A stretch of DNA of 64,000 bases from Rhizophagus clarus (GCA_015698045.1 BLAL01000187.1:124001-188000); one strand, 5' to 3'. Shown: positions 25,474 to 36,079, counted from the stretch's first letter. Notes: generated by a model not told the origin, from the letters alone. A program made the numbers and translations.

Positions 25474-26663
25474 TTATTTTGATTTATGTTTTTTGGTTCT
25501 CTTTTGTTTTGGGTTTTTTTTAGTTTTTCTCTTCTTTCTACTATTTGAATTAGTTCTATTTGGGATTTCTTCTTTGTCTTTATCGTGGTTATCATCGGTA
25601 TCATAATCGTATATCGGAATATCAACACTTGAACGGTTAAACTGTTTGAGCGACTCTTGATTTAAACACCAGTTTGGTGCACCCATAGGTGGTACGCTAG
25701 ATGCAGATATGTTGTCAGCTTTTTTAGGGTTTAAAGTTGGTGGTTTTTTCCTTAATAATTCGACCGTCGGATCAATTCGGTCGTGTAATAATCGTAAAAG
25801 CTTAAATAAATAAATTACTATTAGTGTTTTTGATAAATAAACTAATAAAATAATAAATATACATACTGCAGAAGAACGCCACCATTTATCATAAATGTAT
25901 ACTGATGTTGACTTTTCTTTAACGGCTTCCTCAATAACTTCACCATCTTCAACTACTGCAGGTCGGATAACAGTCCAATCTTCCTCAGGATCTGTTTCTT
26001 CCCACTCTTCCGAGTGGTAACCCGAATCTTTAAGAATTTTTACAAGGTCTCCTTCTGGATACCTGACAATATACTTATCTTTACCTTCTATCAAATAGTT
26101 TGTTGCTTTTGTTCTTCTTTTTTTTTTCTAGTAATGTAATTGATAGTTAACTACTAACTTTTCATTTCACATTAATTGAATATTTACTTACGTCTTGCAT
26201 CCTCGAATTCTTTTTTGCCCTTCTCTTATCTTGTTTTATTCTTTCTTCTCCTTGATTTTTAATGTTATTCACATGATGCCGAGAACGCCATTGTCCGTAC
26301 AAAATTTTTAGTAACTTGCCGTTTGTAATATTATATTTTTTATTCATGAGCTTGTACAAAGGCGGCAATAGTTTTGTTACTATGTTTTCCTTTTGCTCTA
26401 CCCAAGTCCGTTCCTCGTCTATTTTATAAGTATCTCTTAATTCTGAGTCTACCCATATATAGACTTCTTTCTATAGAATAATAGATAAACGTAAATAGAA
26501 TGAAAAAAAAACCATAAATGATAAATAAATAATAAATAATACTTGCTTTAATCGTTTTATACGAAGCAGCTGACGATGATGATGAGGAAGAGGAAGAGGA
26601 AGCGGAAGCGGAAGAGGAAGAGGAAGAGCTTACAGATTCATGATCACTGTCCCTGTCCATCAT
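25474..26663 (-). CDS. Four-exon accessory protein of the transposon, unknown family
   Basis: I place exons at 26663-26547, 26470-26192, 26127-25867 and 25800-25474, all in frame, giving about 327 residues. The first intron has a GCAAGT donor (GC-AG type); the others begin GTAAGT and GTATGT. The N-terminus is a serine run (residues about 11-32). The middle has a tryptophan-rich segment (KEVYIWVDSEL, GQWRSRHHVNNIK) and an acidic stretch with YPEGDLVKILKDSGYHSEEW, ending in DKWWRSSA. The C-terminus is strongly basic (RKKRKTKKNPKQKRTKKHK), a likely nuclear localisation signal. It is transcribed away from the transposase across a shared promoter. By position it could be the analogue of the TNPA-type DNA-binding protein of plant CACTA elements, but I recognise no domain. 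Confidence 0.75.
25801..25866 (-). other. Intron 3 of the accessory gene, 66 bp
   Basis: On the minus strand GTATGT follows ...TCTTCTGCA, and the intron ends TTATTTAAG before CTTTTACGA. The length is a multiple of three without a stop, so retention would leave the frame open and add 22 hydrophobic residues. Confidence 0.65.
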
Positions 26664-26981
26664 TACTTATATTTCAGTTGAGTGCAAAACTTTGAATGAG
26701 AAGAAGAGTTTTCAGAACGCGAAAAGGTTGCATATTTATATAGATTTCAGGTGCAACTACGCGAACCTGATCCTGGAAAATTCTGAGGATTCCCTTACGC
26801 AAATCTGATTCCGAAGGTTTCCTCACGTGAATCTGATCAAACGCGAACCTGATCCTGATTACGCAATCCGATTTAAAAGAATTCAACGCGAATCTGATCC
26901 TGAAAGAATTATACTTCATTTGAATAGCTGTCTAAATATTCTAAACTTTTTCATATATTTTAGTAAATATATTTTAGCAAA
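26664..26981. promoter_or_regulatory. Bidirectional promoter with repeated 18-bp motif
   Basis: This 318-bp gap separates the divergent start codons of the accessory gene (26663, minus) and the transposase (26982, plus). It carries about six copies of ACGCGAACCTGATCCTGA or close variants, at about 26759, 26798, 26826, 26841, 26861 and 26885. The motif is GC-rich against the AT background and mostly in one orientation. A cluster like this between divergent genes suggests an operator-type site for an element-encoded protein; that is inference. The 81-codon ORF through it (26674-26919) is a by-product of the repeats. Confidence 0.65.
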
Positions 26982-29900
26982 ATGAGTAATAAAACTTCAG
27001 TAGCCGATTTAATAAAACATAATAAAAATTGTAAAAATGAAACCTCTGTTGCTGATTTATTAAAGCCCAAAAAGAAGTATTTGTATGCATGTAATTGTAT
27101 TCTTTGTAATGGTGAAGAAGTTGACCCTCGTACTCTAAAGAAACATGCAAAAGACAAACGCCTATGGAAGTTAAACCATAATAGAAAAGATCAAGAAAAT
27201 GCCATTATGACAAGTGAACAAAATCTCACCAGAACAAATTCAAAAAAGCGGAAAATAGATGACCCTGATTCTTTCCAATTAAATAATTCAGATAATGAAG
27301 AAGGTATACCGCCTGATTCTTTTCCTGATTCATTCCCTGATTCTTTTCAATTAAATGAAGAAGAAAATATAAACACATTTTCATCAAACTTTCGTGTTCC
27401 TGCATCTAAACTTGATAAAAATGATGATGATAATTATGAAAATGAAGAAGAGACGGATGATAATACAGATCAGGAAGAAGAAAATGAAGGTGAAAATATT
27501 TTCACATCTCCCAAATTTGATAGCGATGAAGTGTTTGTGATGGAAAACTTAAATGATTCGTTGGAAACTGAAATAATTCTATGGCTATTTAAATTCCAAC
27601 AAAGATTTCGCCTTACTGACACGGCAATTGAAGCGTTAATAAAATTCTTACATATTGTACTTACTCGTTTAAATAATTCACAATTCAAAAAATTTCCTAA
27701 CTCCTTATTTAAGGCAAAAGGATATTTGAATATTTTGCAACCAAAAATGCAGTTAGCTGTATGCAATAATTGTCATAAAATGCATAATGTTGAAGATATT
27801 GTCACATATAAGAAAGAAGGAAAAGTCACCATTAAGAATTGCCTACATGAAGAATTTCCAGATAATCCAACACCAAGTCGTCATAACCAATGCAACAATC
27901 CGCTTACTGTTCTTAAAAAACGTAAAGGAGAAACAATTGCTGTGCCACGTAGTCTTTATCCTAAACCAAGCATTTGTCAGCAATTGAGTATGTTATATCA
28001 ACGACCTGGTTTTGAAAATATGTTGAAACCATCAGGATTTCAAAGAAAAGGAGATATCTATTCAGATATTTATGATGGAAAAGTATGGAAAACATTTCCA
28101 TTTGATGGCAGTACCTTTTTTACGCCAGAAACTGCCACAAGCCATCTAGGTCTTCTCTTTAATCTTGACTGGTTCCAGCCATTTACCTACACACAACACA
28201 GTACTGGTGCAATATATGCATCTATATGCAACCTTCCAAGATCGGAAAGAAATAAGCCTGAAAACATTATATATTTGGGTTTTTTACCAGGACCAAAAGA
28301 GGTAGGATTAGAACGTATCAATCATTATTTGGCCCCTATTGTAGACGAATTTTTAAAACTTTGGAAGGGTTGGAAAGTACCAAAGACATACCAGTGTCCT
28401 GGTGGTTTAAATATAAAGGTTGCATTGATTGTTGGATCATCTGATATACCAGCTACACGAAAGTTGTTTGGTCATGGATCTGCAGTAATGAAATGCCATA
28501 GATGTGAGAAACGTAGTATTTATAGTGGAGAATATAATAAAACTCACTATGGAGGGGATCACAACTATGAGATAAGTACCGCAGAATCACATAAGAAATA
28601 TGCTCATGAATGGTTGCAATGTAATTCGAAGAATTCTAGAGATAATCATTTCAAAAAGCATGGTGTGCGCTGGTCTGAATTGCTTCGTCTTCCGTATATG
28701 GATCCTATACGTTTTGCTGCAGTGGATCCAATGCATTGCCTTTTCCTTGGTGTAGCAAAATGGATAATCAAATCAATTTTTGTGAATCAGGGAAAATTAA
28801 GTATGGAACAACTTCGGGTAGCACAACAAAGAATGGATCACGTTGAATTACCTTCTGACATCGGTCGCATTGCTCCAAAAATTGCTATTGGAAACGATGG
28901 CTTTTCTAATTTGACTGCTGATCAATGGAAAACTTTCATCATGATCTATTCGACTAATATTCTATGGGATATGCTAGACAATAGCGATAGAAAGATTTTA
29001 GGCCATTTTGTTCGGGCATGTAATCTTTTGGCAGCAAGATTCATTACCGAAGATGATTTAAAAGAAGCACAAGAAAGGTTAAAAGACATGGCTCACCTCA
29101 TAGAAAACACATATGGGCCAGAATTCATAACAAGTAACATACATTTGGCGCTTCACATTCCTGATTGTTGTCGTGATTATGGTCCTATATATAGTTATTG
29201 GCTTTTTCCATTTGAGAGACTTAATGGATATATAGGTAAAGTCCTGACTTTACATCGATATCTCTTAAATTTTTTAATAAATGTATATTTCTTATTATTT
29301 AGGATCGTATCCTAACAGTAATCGACAAATAGAGCCTGAACTTATGAAAATCGTCCTCAAGAATACTCTTGTAGATTATCACTTAACGTGCAAATGGACA
29401 TCTGGTCTTCTTGATAAATCTCTTTGCCTTCTTATGGCAAGAAAGACTGTAGGTAGTTTGGCCCTCACAGAAGAAAGGGAAGAATTGCAGCATTTTCTAT
29501 CTATGAGACACAATATATCTACGTTTTCCAAGATATATGGTACTGAGACATTACCAGGTCAAATGCTTAAGCCTTCATATTTCAAAGTTATTATGCCTTT
29601 AGAATTGCGCAATTTTCTATGTGAATGGTATTCTATATTATATGAAAAAGAACAAGAAGAAATATTAGGATTTATGGACCTGGTAGTTAATCAGCACGCA
29701 AGATTGCAAATTGGCGCTGAAATATTTGGGTCTATGATATCAAGTCTACAAGAAAGAAATGCGACCATATTTGCAAAATGGAAAGCAGCTAATGATGAAT
29801 CAATTGATGCATACCCGGGTGAAGTACAATATTACTTTGAGCATACGCTTAGATTTCCTGAAGGACCCAAAACACATCTTCTAGCATACGTGAAATGGTA

Positions 29901-30120
29901 TAAATGTGCACCTTCCTCTTATATTCGATTTAAACATAACTTTATGAGACCAGACATATCAAATACGGAATTGTGGAGAACTGAATACTATGAGGAAGGC
30001 TGTGATTCATTGCTACCGGTTCATAGAATATTATGTAGAGCTACAAAATTTAAATATGTTACAATTGGAAAACAAAATTACCTATCAATAATACCTTTAA
30101 ATAGAAATTTTAATTTATAA
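26982..30120 (+). CDS. Plavaka/KDZ (CACTA-superfamily) transposase
   Basis: This DDE transposase would cut and join the element's termini in the nucleus. Exons 26982-29235 and 29303-30120 join across a 67-bp GT-AG intron in phase 1, giving 1,023 residues with no internal stop. The N-terminus has two TSVADL repeats and a cysteine cluster (CNCILCNG, then a His), typical of the family. A Ser/Asp/Glu-rich region with three DSFP units follows. A zinc-ribbon-like CNNCHKMH...C...C segment lies near residue 260. The catalytic part contains LPGPKEVGLERINHYL, SSDIPA near residue 487 (first Asp), DPMHCLFLG near 583 (second Asp) and FPFERLNG near 745, the Glu, split only six codons from the intron. The first ATG directly follows the repeat-rich promoter. 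Length and motif order fit a functional enzyme. Confidence 0.92.
29236..29302 (+). other. Transposase intron, 67 bp
   Basis: The donor is GTAAAG after ...GGATATATAG and the acceptor is TATTTAG before GATCGTATCC. Splicing restores the conserved run LNGYIGSYPNSN; without it the reading ends 26 residues later. Confidence 0.85.
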
Positions 30121-30285
30121 ATAAAATGCAGCCATGCAAATTACGTAACGGTGTAAAAAATTTCAAACTTGTTTTTAATAAAATGTGATTAGGACGATAA
30201 AATGTGGTGAAACATAGTACAATTTGATCATTTGATAGGAAAATTGTGACGAAATCTAATGGCGAAAACCGAAACCTTTTTATAT

Positions 30286-30422
30286 AATGGATGACGATTC
30301 TGAAAATGACGATTACGAAAAATAATATTAATAATGATGAAAGTGAGGGAGAGAGAGGAAATTTCGACTAAGATGTAGAGGACTTGTTGAACGAATTCAT
30401 CAATGTATATGAAAACGAATAA
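30286..30422 (+). pseudogene. Short acidic coding remnant
   Basis: ATG opens MDDDSENDDYEK and stops. The next frames continue with NNDESEGERGNFD and DVEDLLNEFINVYENE, ending TAA. The shared acidic character suggests one small acidic protein broken by a few mutations. The family is unknown. Confidence 0.3.
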
Positions 30423-30499
30423 ATTTTATTTATTTAAAGTTGTCGTAACTCAGAATAATTGATATTGTAATATTGTATTATTTGTAATAAGTTTTCACA

Positions 30500-30660
30500 T
30501 TAAAATCTTCGAATATAAGCCTTCAACTGACCCACCCGCGACACACCCACGATATAACTCATTTTTTTATTAATAGTTTACCGCGATACAACCGCGACAA
30601 GCCTGCGACATGTCTAGTTATTTCATTATATTAAATCGTGTTACAATTAATAGGGAATTT
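30500..30660. other. CCGCGACA-rich island
   Basis: CGCGACA or CGATA words after ACC recur about five times in 110 bp (GACCCACCCGCGACACACC, ACCGCGATACAACCGCGAC). No gene; this may be a further subterminal or regulatory repeat of the element. Confidence 0.35.
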
Positions 30661-30672
30661 TTGATGTAACAT

Positions 30673-31095
30673 TGTCTCCAAAGTATTATGTCATTCCATC
30701 CTTTTGTTTATTATAACGAATAAAGTAAGGTTGTAGGCGTAGTAATTTATTTTAAGACTAATGATTCATATGATTAAATCGCAAAACGAATAATGTCTCC
30801 AAAGTATTATGTCATTCCATCCTTTTGTTTATTATAACGAATATAGTAAGGTTGTAGGCGTAGTAATTTATTAGACTTTATGATTAAATCGCAAAAGAAT
30901 AGGACAAATTAATGAATACAACGAAGAAATGATATAGACCAGTAATAAATTCGATCAAATTCTTATAAAAGGATAACAAATTTTATCAACCTAACAATTG
31001 TTTTTTACGAGATTTTTTATCTTTTCTATTCTAAAAGGATAACAAATTTTATCAACCTAACAATTGTTTTTTTACGAGTTTTTTATCTTTTCTAC
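30673..31095. repeat. Two adjacent tandem duplications upstream of the SANT-like gene
   Basis: A unit of about 118 bp (GTCTCCAAAGTATTATGTC ...) occurs at about 30665-30785 and 30790-30899 with few differences. A unit of about 69 bp (AAAGGATAACAAATTTTATC ...) occurs at 30966-31034 and 31035-31095. The second copy runs into the start codon of the next gene, so the 5' leader of that gene is duplicated. Confidence 0.85.
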
Positions 31096-31096
31096 A

Positions 31097-31762
31097 ATGT
31101 GGTCCAAAGATCAGTTAAATTACTTAATTGAAAAAAGAAAAAGTGAAAATGAAAATTATCATCAATTAAATAATAACATGAGATACAATTACTGGAAAAC
31201 TCTTGCGAGTGAAATAAATATTAAATTTGGAACAGATTATTCAGGAAAAAAGTGTAAAGAAAAATTCTACAGATTAGTGCGTGCTTATAAGGTATATAAA
31301 TAAAATATTTCGTATCACTAATATAAATACTAAACATGACATGATTTTATCAGAAAATGAAAAAATATGTAGATGGCGATCCCAAGGGTAAGAAAACGAT
31401 GTTAGGAGAAATGTTTTTCGAAGAATTTAAAGAACATTTCTGGGAAAAACCAAGTAAATATCACAAATATAAATATTAAATATTTTTATATTTAAATTTT
31501 ATTAATTAATTGTTCTTTATTATTAGGAACGAATTATGATATAATTCACGATATTAACGAAAGGTCGAGAGCGACGTCCCAGGCGACAACTCCCTTAAAT
31601 TATTCTCCTCTCTCATCGCCGCCACCACCACCTCCTCCTTATTCACCACCTAATATTATCAATCTAACTTCGCCACCACCACCACCACCTCCTTCTTCAC
31701 CACCACCTCCTTCTTCACTACCACCTCCTTCTTCACCACCCAACATTATCAACATAGATTGA
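31097..31762 (+). CDS. SANT/Myb-like protein of the transposon
   Basis: Exons 31097-31291, 31354-31453 and 31527-31762 join in frame into about 176 residues. Residues 1-65 (MWSKDQLNYLIEKRKSENE ... YWKTLASEINIKF ... CKEKFYRLVRAYK) fit a trihelix/SANT-type DNA-binding fold, with spaced tryptophans at 2 and about 36. Exon 2 has KMKKYVDGDPKGKKTM. The C-terminus is a proline-rich tail with two runs of seven prolines and three PSS repeats, ending NIINID. Introns have GTATAT and GTAAAT donors and CAG/TAG acceptors. SANT-domain second proteins are common in several DNA transposon groups, where they bind the termini. Its target here is unknown; the subterminal palindromes are the obvious candidates. 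Confidence 0.75.
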
Positions 31763-31853
31763 TAACAACAATGTGTGTATATAAATTCAATTATTCAAAA
31801 TTTTAATTGATAACAACAATGTGTGTATATAAATTCAATTATTCAAAATTTTA
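31758..31853. repeat. Tandem duplication of 49 bp
   Basis: TTGATAACAACAATGTGTGT... occurs at about 31758-31806 and again at 31807-31853. It starts at the stop codon of the SANT-like gene. Confidence 0.85.
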
Positions 31854-31867
31854 TTACAAATTTTTTT

Positions 31868-32020
31868 TTTTCAAATGTAGATGAATTTCCTCTTTGTATC
31901 CATTTGCTTTCTGATGAACATCAACAGCTTTCTAGCGAGGCATTAGAAGCTGGACGTATTTGTGCTAACAAATATATTTTAAAATTGGCCAGGGCAAATA
32001 TTTTTGAGCTAGTATTATAA
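31868..32020 (+). pseudogene. Captured fragment of ribosomal protein uL16 (RPL10)
   Basis: The open frame after TTTTTTTCAAAT reads [21 protein letters not shown] and GRICANKY in the order and spacing of the conserved central part of eukaryotic RPL10/uL16. That family reads [25 protein letters not shown] at this point. After ANKY the similarity fades ([14 protein letters not shown], where the family continues toward an HxRVRxHP motif) and a TAA closes the frame. Neither the N-terminal nor the C-terminal part of the protein is present nearby, so this is about one quarter of the gene. It lies inside the transposon on the same strand as the SANT-like gene, 105 bp past its stop. Capture by the element (transduplication) is the most likely origin. 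Confidence 0.85.
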
Positions 32021-32500
32021 TTAATCAATTATAAAAAATATATATATAATATGAATATAAATAAACTATTTATTGCTTTATTATATAAGTAAGTTTTTAA
32101 ATGGTTTGATATTTTCATTTGATATGATATTTTATAATTCATATAAATAAACTTTTCGATGGCTTTTTGAATGGAAAAAGAAATTTACAGAAATCGATAA
32201 TGTTCTTCAAAAGAAATTTTTTATAAATCATTTAAATTACAGTTTGAAATTCAACATTACAGTCAACTTGATATATTTATTCCAGTTTGGAACCGTCATG
32301 TACTGTACTAGTCATGTTATACTAATATCAATTTAGTTTTCAAACACATTGTTGATCACCAATTAAGTTATTTTCCTTAAGATTATCATGAAATATCCCG
32401 AATTTTTGTCGCGTTTTATCTTAAAAATATAAAATAACTTCTTTTCTCTCTTTTAACAAATATTTTTCTTCAAATATTATTTCTATTTTTTCCATAACTC
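32021..32500. other. Transposon interior without a recognised gene
   Basis: AT-rich sequence becoming T/C-rich near 32440. Nothing supportable. Confidence 0.5.
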
Positions 32501-33980
32501 TCTTACTCTTTTTCCGCTCTCTATTGCTTTCATATCCTTCTTGTATATCTTTGTTAAAGGTAAGCACGCGCTCCCTGAGTTTACACTGGTCACTGCACGT
32601 ATTATAAAGATTACGGTCTAACTAAAAATAAACTGTCTTAAATATTCCAATAATCTAATATACACGATATACCAGTATTGCTTCATAGTTTTAATGATAC
32701 TGCTTACAAGATAGTTAGGAGTCTGTGGGGTTCAAGGAATAGTTGGCTTGGGGTCACATGGAATGCGAACCAGTTGTCACCTCCTAACTTTTACGTCCTT
32801 TATTTATTTATATATTTTTTACAGACTTCAATAATCATGGCTTGTAGACGTTCCTTTACTTCTCGCCGTAAATCTACCCTCCGTTTCAGACAAAAGTTAA
32901 AGAAGCCAACGTTTATTTGGATATTGCTAAAGGTGAGTGTGGTTCATATTTGGTCATAGCTGCTTGAGTTGATTTCTAAAGGGTGACTGCGGACGCGTTG
33001 TAAAGATAAATGTCTTACGCTCAGGATGGTTATTATCATCCAGTCCTGAAAGGATCCTGCGAAACACTTGTACGCGGTTGTTGAATATTGTGACGTTTAT
33101 ACTTGCTCATCTAGTACTCCTGGATGACCCTTTTATTTTCCTTTCTTTGTTATTATAGGTCGTGTTAAACGTATCACTCAACTGTCTTCGTCCCAATAAA
33201 AGAGAATGTCGTGAACTGGTTAATCTAAAGCGAGCCTTTCTTTCTTTAAAACGTTCCATTTCTTATGATCCTCGTCATCAACCTCCGCAAACTTCTTTCA
33301 AATTTTGCCAGATTTTATAATTTTAATTTCTTTGTGTTGATATCATTAGGGCTCTATAAGGCAAGTGCGCTATTCAATGCTTCGCGCTGAATGGTTTTAA
33401 TGTAAGGGGTAGGCCGTCACACCTCGACAGATTGTAAGCAATATACGTATCGCGCGTTAGCAGTCGGGCGATCCCAGCCGCTTTTATGTTATTTCACTGT
33501 TTCATATTTGAAATACTCGGTATTTCTATTCTTCTGCTAACGCTTGCCAACCCTATTCTTTCCCTTTCTTCTTTTTAGGTTTTCTCTACTATCTTCTTCT
33601 ACTGTCCTTCTACTATTCTTCTTTTCGTAACGTTTTCATATCTCACGTTGTTTTACTCTAAAATAGGGTAAGTAATTAATATCATTTATATCTTATTCCC
33701 TTCCTTCACCTTTCCTGAACATACGTGCCTTCACTGGCAGGTCCATCTATATACCTTGTGTTATAGGTATATGCTCAAATAAAATACATATTCTTCTGTA
33801 GTGAGTTATTCACGATAGGCTAGCCTCCTAAGATATGTATGGGACTGAGTATCGTTACTTGTCTATACACTATCTTATTATTTCATCATCAGTCAATACT
33901 TTGTCGCCTTTTATCCTTCGTCAGCAAATTCTTCGTCAGCAAATACTCTATTCGCCAGCACTAACTATTAATTACTTACT
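32501..33980 (+). other. Possible spliced transcript unit with small ORFs or RNA, unrecognised
   Basis: Base composition here is far closer to balanced than elsewhere, and good splice signals cluster: GTAAGC near 32561, TTTTTTACAG at about 32823, TTTCAG near 32890, GTGAGT at about 32933, TATTATAG at about 33160 and CTTTTTAG at about 33580. Starting at ATG 32838, one reading joins MACRRSFTSRRKSTLRFRQ to a second exon and ends in SFKFCQIL (about 86 residues, very basic). A competing reading uses the TTTCAG acceptor and gives TKVKEANVYLDIAKGRVKR ending TQLSSSQ. Both use the same intron (about 33 kb). The introns hold possible hairpins (for example CAGGATGG paired with CCAGTCCTG, 33023-33049), so a non-coding host gene for small RNAs is also possible. 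It could be captured host DNA like the neighbouring RPL10 fragment. Confidence 0.35.
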
Positions 33981-34263
33981 TTAGTTATTCCTATAACTAA
34001 TATATATATATATATACCTCACTTTTAGCACTTTTAGGTTTCCATCGGCATTGTTTTAACTTTCAAAAGTACCTAATACGGCAAATTTTCAATTTTTTTA
34101 TTTCACTCGTTTCGCTAATAAATTTTTATCGTATAGTATAAACTGAAAAATTTGAATTTTATTAAAAGATATATTTATAATCTGTAAAATAAAAAATAGC
34201 AATACAAATTGATAAAAATTTTGCATTTTTGCATTTTACATATAATTTTGAAAAAGGTGTATG

Positions 34264-34505
34264 TACATGTTATCTGCTTCGCAAAGTCATCTATAAGCTC
34301 ATTGTCGTTGCCATCATCTCTGTCAGAAAGGATAATGTCGTACTTATAAAAAAAAAATTAAAATAATAATATTTTAAGTGATAATTTAAATTTGATTAAT
34401 AAAATTTTACCCATCGTCGATATCATCATCGCCTTTACGACCATGACCTCCACGACCTCTATGACTACCACGACCACTACGATCACCACGATCACTATGA
34501 CTTGC
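34264..34505 (-). pseudogene. Two small exon-like pieces, RGG-rich protein remnant
   Basis: On the minus strand 34505-34412 reads ASHSDRGDRSGRGSHRGRG followed by GHGRKGDDDIDDG. After AT-rich sequence bounded by a GTAAAA and a TTATAAG, 34341-34264 reads YDIILSDRDDGNDNELIDDF ending AKQIT and a stop. The two parts look related in acidic/Gly-Arg character, but a standard GT-AG join puts the second piece in another frame. No family recognised. Confidence 0.3.
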
Positions 34506-34681
34506 TGCTAAAAAAAAAGATTAGTATTAATATTTTAAGAAATTCATTTTTAAGTCATACAAGATCAAGAAAATAAATTTTTGCGCATGATACGGTTACG
34601 GACCAGAATAGTTCTGCTTCTTTATTGCAGATTGTACGCTAAAAGGTGAAAGTAAGATTCGTGATATTAACGATGATAATA

Positions 34682-34838
34682 TGGGGTCTTTGCAATAGAA
34701 AGGTACGAAACTCAAAAAAAATTTTAAATTTATTTTATATGCTAATTATGTTTTTTATACTAAAATAAGTGTAAATTTAATATTAATTAAATTTTTATTT
34801 TTTTTTGAGTTTCGTACCTTTCTATTGCAAAGACCCCA
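34682..34838. mobile_element. 157-bp TA-inserting MITE, copy 1
   Basis: It begins TGGGGTCTTTGCAATAGAAA and ends with the reverse complement; the inverted repeats extend about 40 bp to a run of A/T. TA flanks it on both sides (34680-34681 and 34839-34840), as for Tc1/mariner-type insertions. The copy at 47834-47990 is the same length and identical as far as I can read. Confidence 0.9.
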
Positions 34839-35020
34839 TATATATTATCATAGCAAAAAATGATAAATAAAATATATAGATAACCGGTACACCCTTTTCA
34901 GAATTATATGTAAAATGCATAAAATGCAAAATTTTTATTAATTTTATTGCTATATTTTATATTCTTTCATTCGTTATTATACTGTACTATATGATAAAAT
35001 ATATTGTTTAAAATTTGTGT

Positions 35021-36075
35021 AACTGTTCAAATGTTGACCAATTATAATCAACTTATTATTTAATGATCACATGATTTAATTATTTGTTTATATTGTCATT
35101 TTATTTTTTTTTTCTTTTTTCTCTTTAATTTTTTCGCTTACTGTAAGTCTGTAACCGCTTTCTTTTTTTTACAATATTATCAAATTAACACGTAAAAACA
35201 CACAAGGTATATTTTTTTATTAATGTTACACTTCTCTTTAACGACGTTTTTTTACATTTTTTTCTTTATTATATTCAGGAAAAGAACACATAAGGTATAT
35301 TTTTTATTAACGCTACACTTCTCTTTTCATATGATTATAAATATTTTCTATTAACGTCCTCTTGCTAACGTTTCTTTCTTCCTTTTACTAATACTTCTCT
35401 TATTAACATATCTGAATTTTCTATCATTTACTTTTCTTAAATTTTACTAACGTTTCCACTATCTAATATTTTTCTTCATTGCTATTGTATATATATAGTT
35501 ATCTTTCATGTTTGCTGTGGTCTGGAACTACCTGAGATTTTTGACTACCTAGGGATGAAGTTGTAGGGTACTTGTACATTATTTTTCTATTTTCTTTCTT
35601 CTACTGTTTCTTTCTTCTATAATTTCTACTAATTATTTTCTTCTACTAATTTTTATTTATTTTATTTCTTTCCTACTAACATTTTTTACTACTAACTATT
35701 TCTTTTTCTTCTACTAATATTCTTTTTTTATTATTGTTCCTTTTCTAACAACCTGTTACTAATAATGTTACTTTCGTTTAATGATCAAATTTGAATATAA
35801 TGAAAATAAGTAAGCGAACAAGTGAAATCTAATTTCGTTAGTATGCCACTTACAGTATAATTGATTTATATAATATAGATTTATTCGCAATTTATTGAAT
35901 TTAGATTTGATTTTACATAAATGTAGTATTGATTTTACATAGATTGTAATTCATATTTTTTGTTTTTAATTAAAAATAAATTTTGAGTTAAAATTATAAA
36001 TTAATCTGAAAAAATATATATAAATTACAAATTATAATATAAATTCTATAATTTTTGCCTGAATTATTAAAAATA
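35021..36075. other. T/C-rich and AT-rich transposon interior
   Basis: Units resembling TTTTACTAACATTTCT recur loosely between 35330 and 35770. A similar TTTTACTAACATCATC unit is tandemly duplicated in the second CACTA-like element. No gene. Confidence 0.45.
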
Positions 36076-36079
36076 TTAT

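Larger units (their letters stand above)
34110..35020. mobile_element. Nested inverted-repeat element inside the transposon
   Basis: The left arm (about 34110-34290) and right arm (about 34860-35020) are imperfect reverse complements, with AAATTTTGCATTTT..GCATTTTACATATAATT at the left facing AATTATATGTAAAATGC at the right. The minus strand within carries short coding-like pieces (34264-34505) and the 157-bp MITE (34682-34838). No clear target duplication can be set because the arms fade into AT DNA. Confidence 0.5.

Noticed and set aside
26674..26919. 81-codon minus-strand ORF upstream of the accessory gene
   Set aside because: It lies in the promoter gap and simply reads the repeated ACGCGAACCTGATCC motif.
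33440..33500. tRNA-like stretch (GCAGTCGGGCGATCCCAGCCGC)
   Set aside because: No cloverleaf can be folded, and there is no A box at the right distance.
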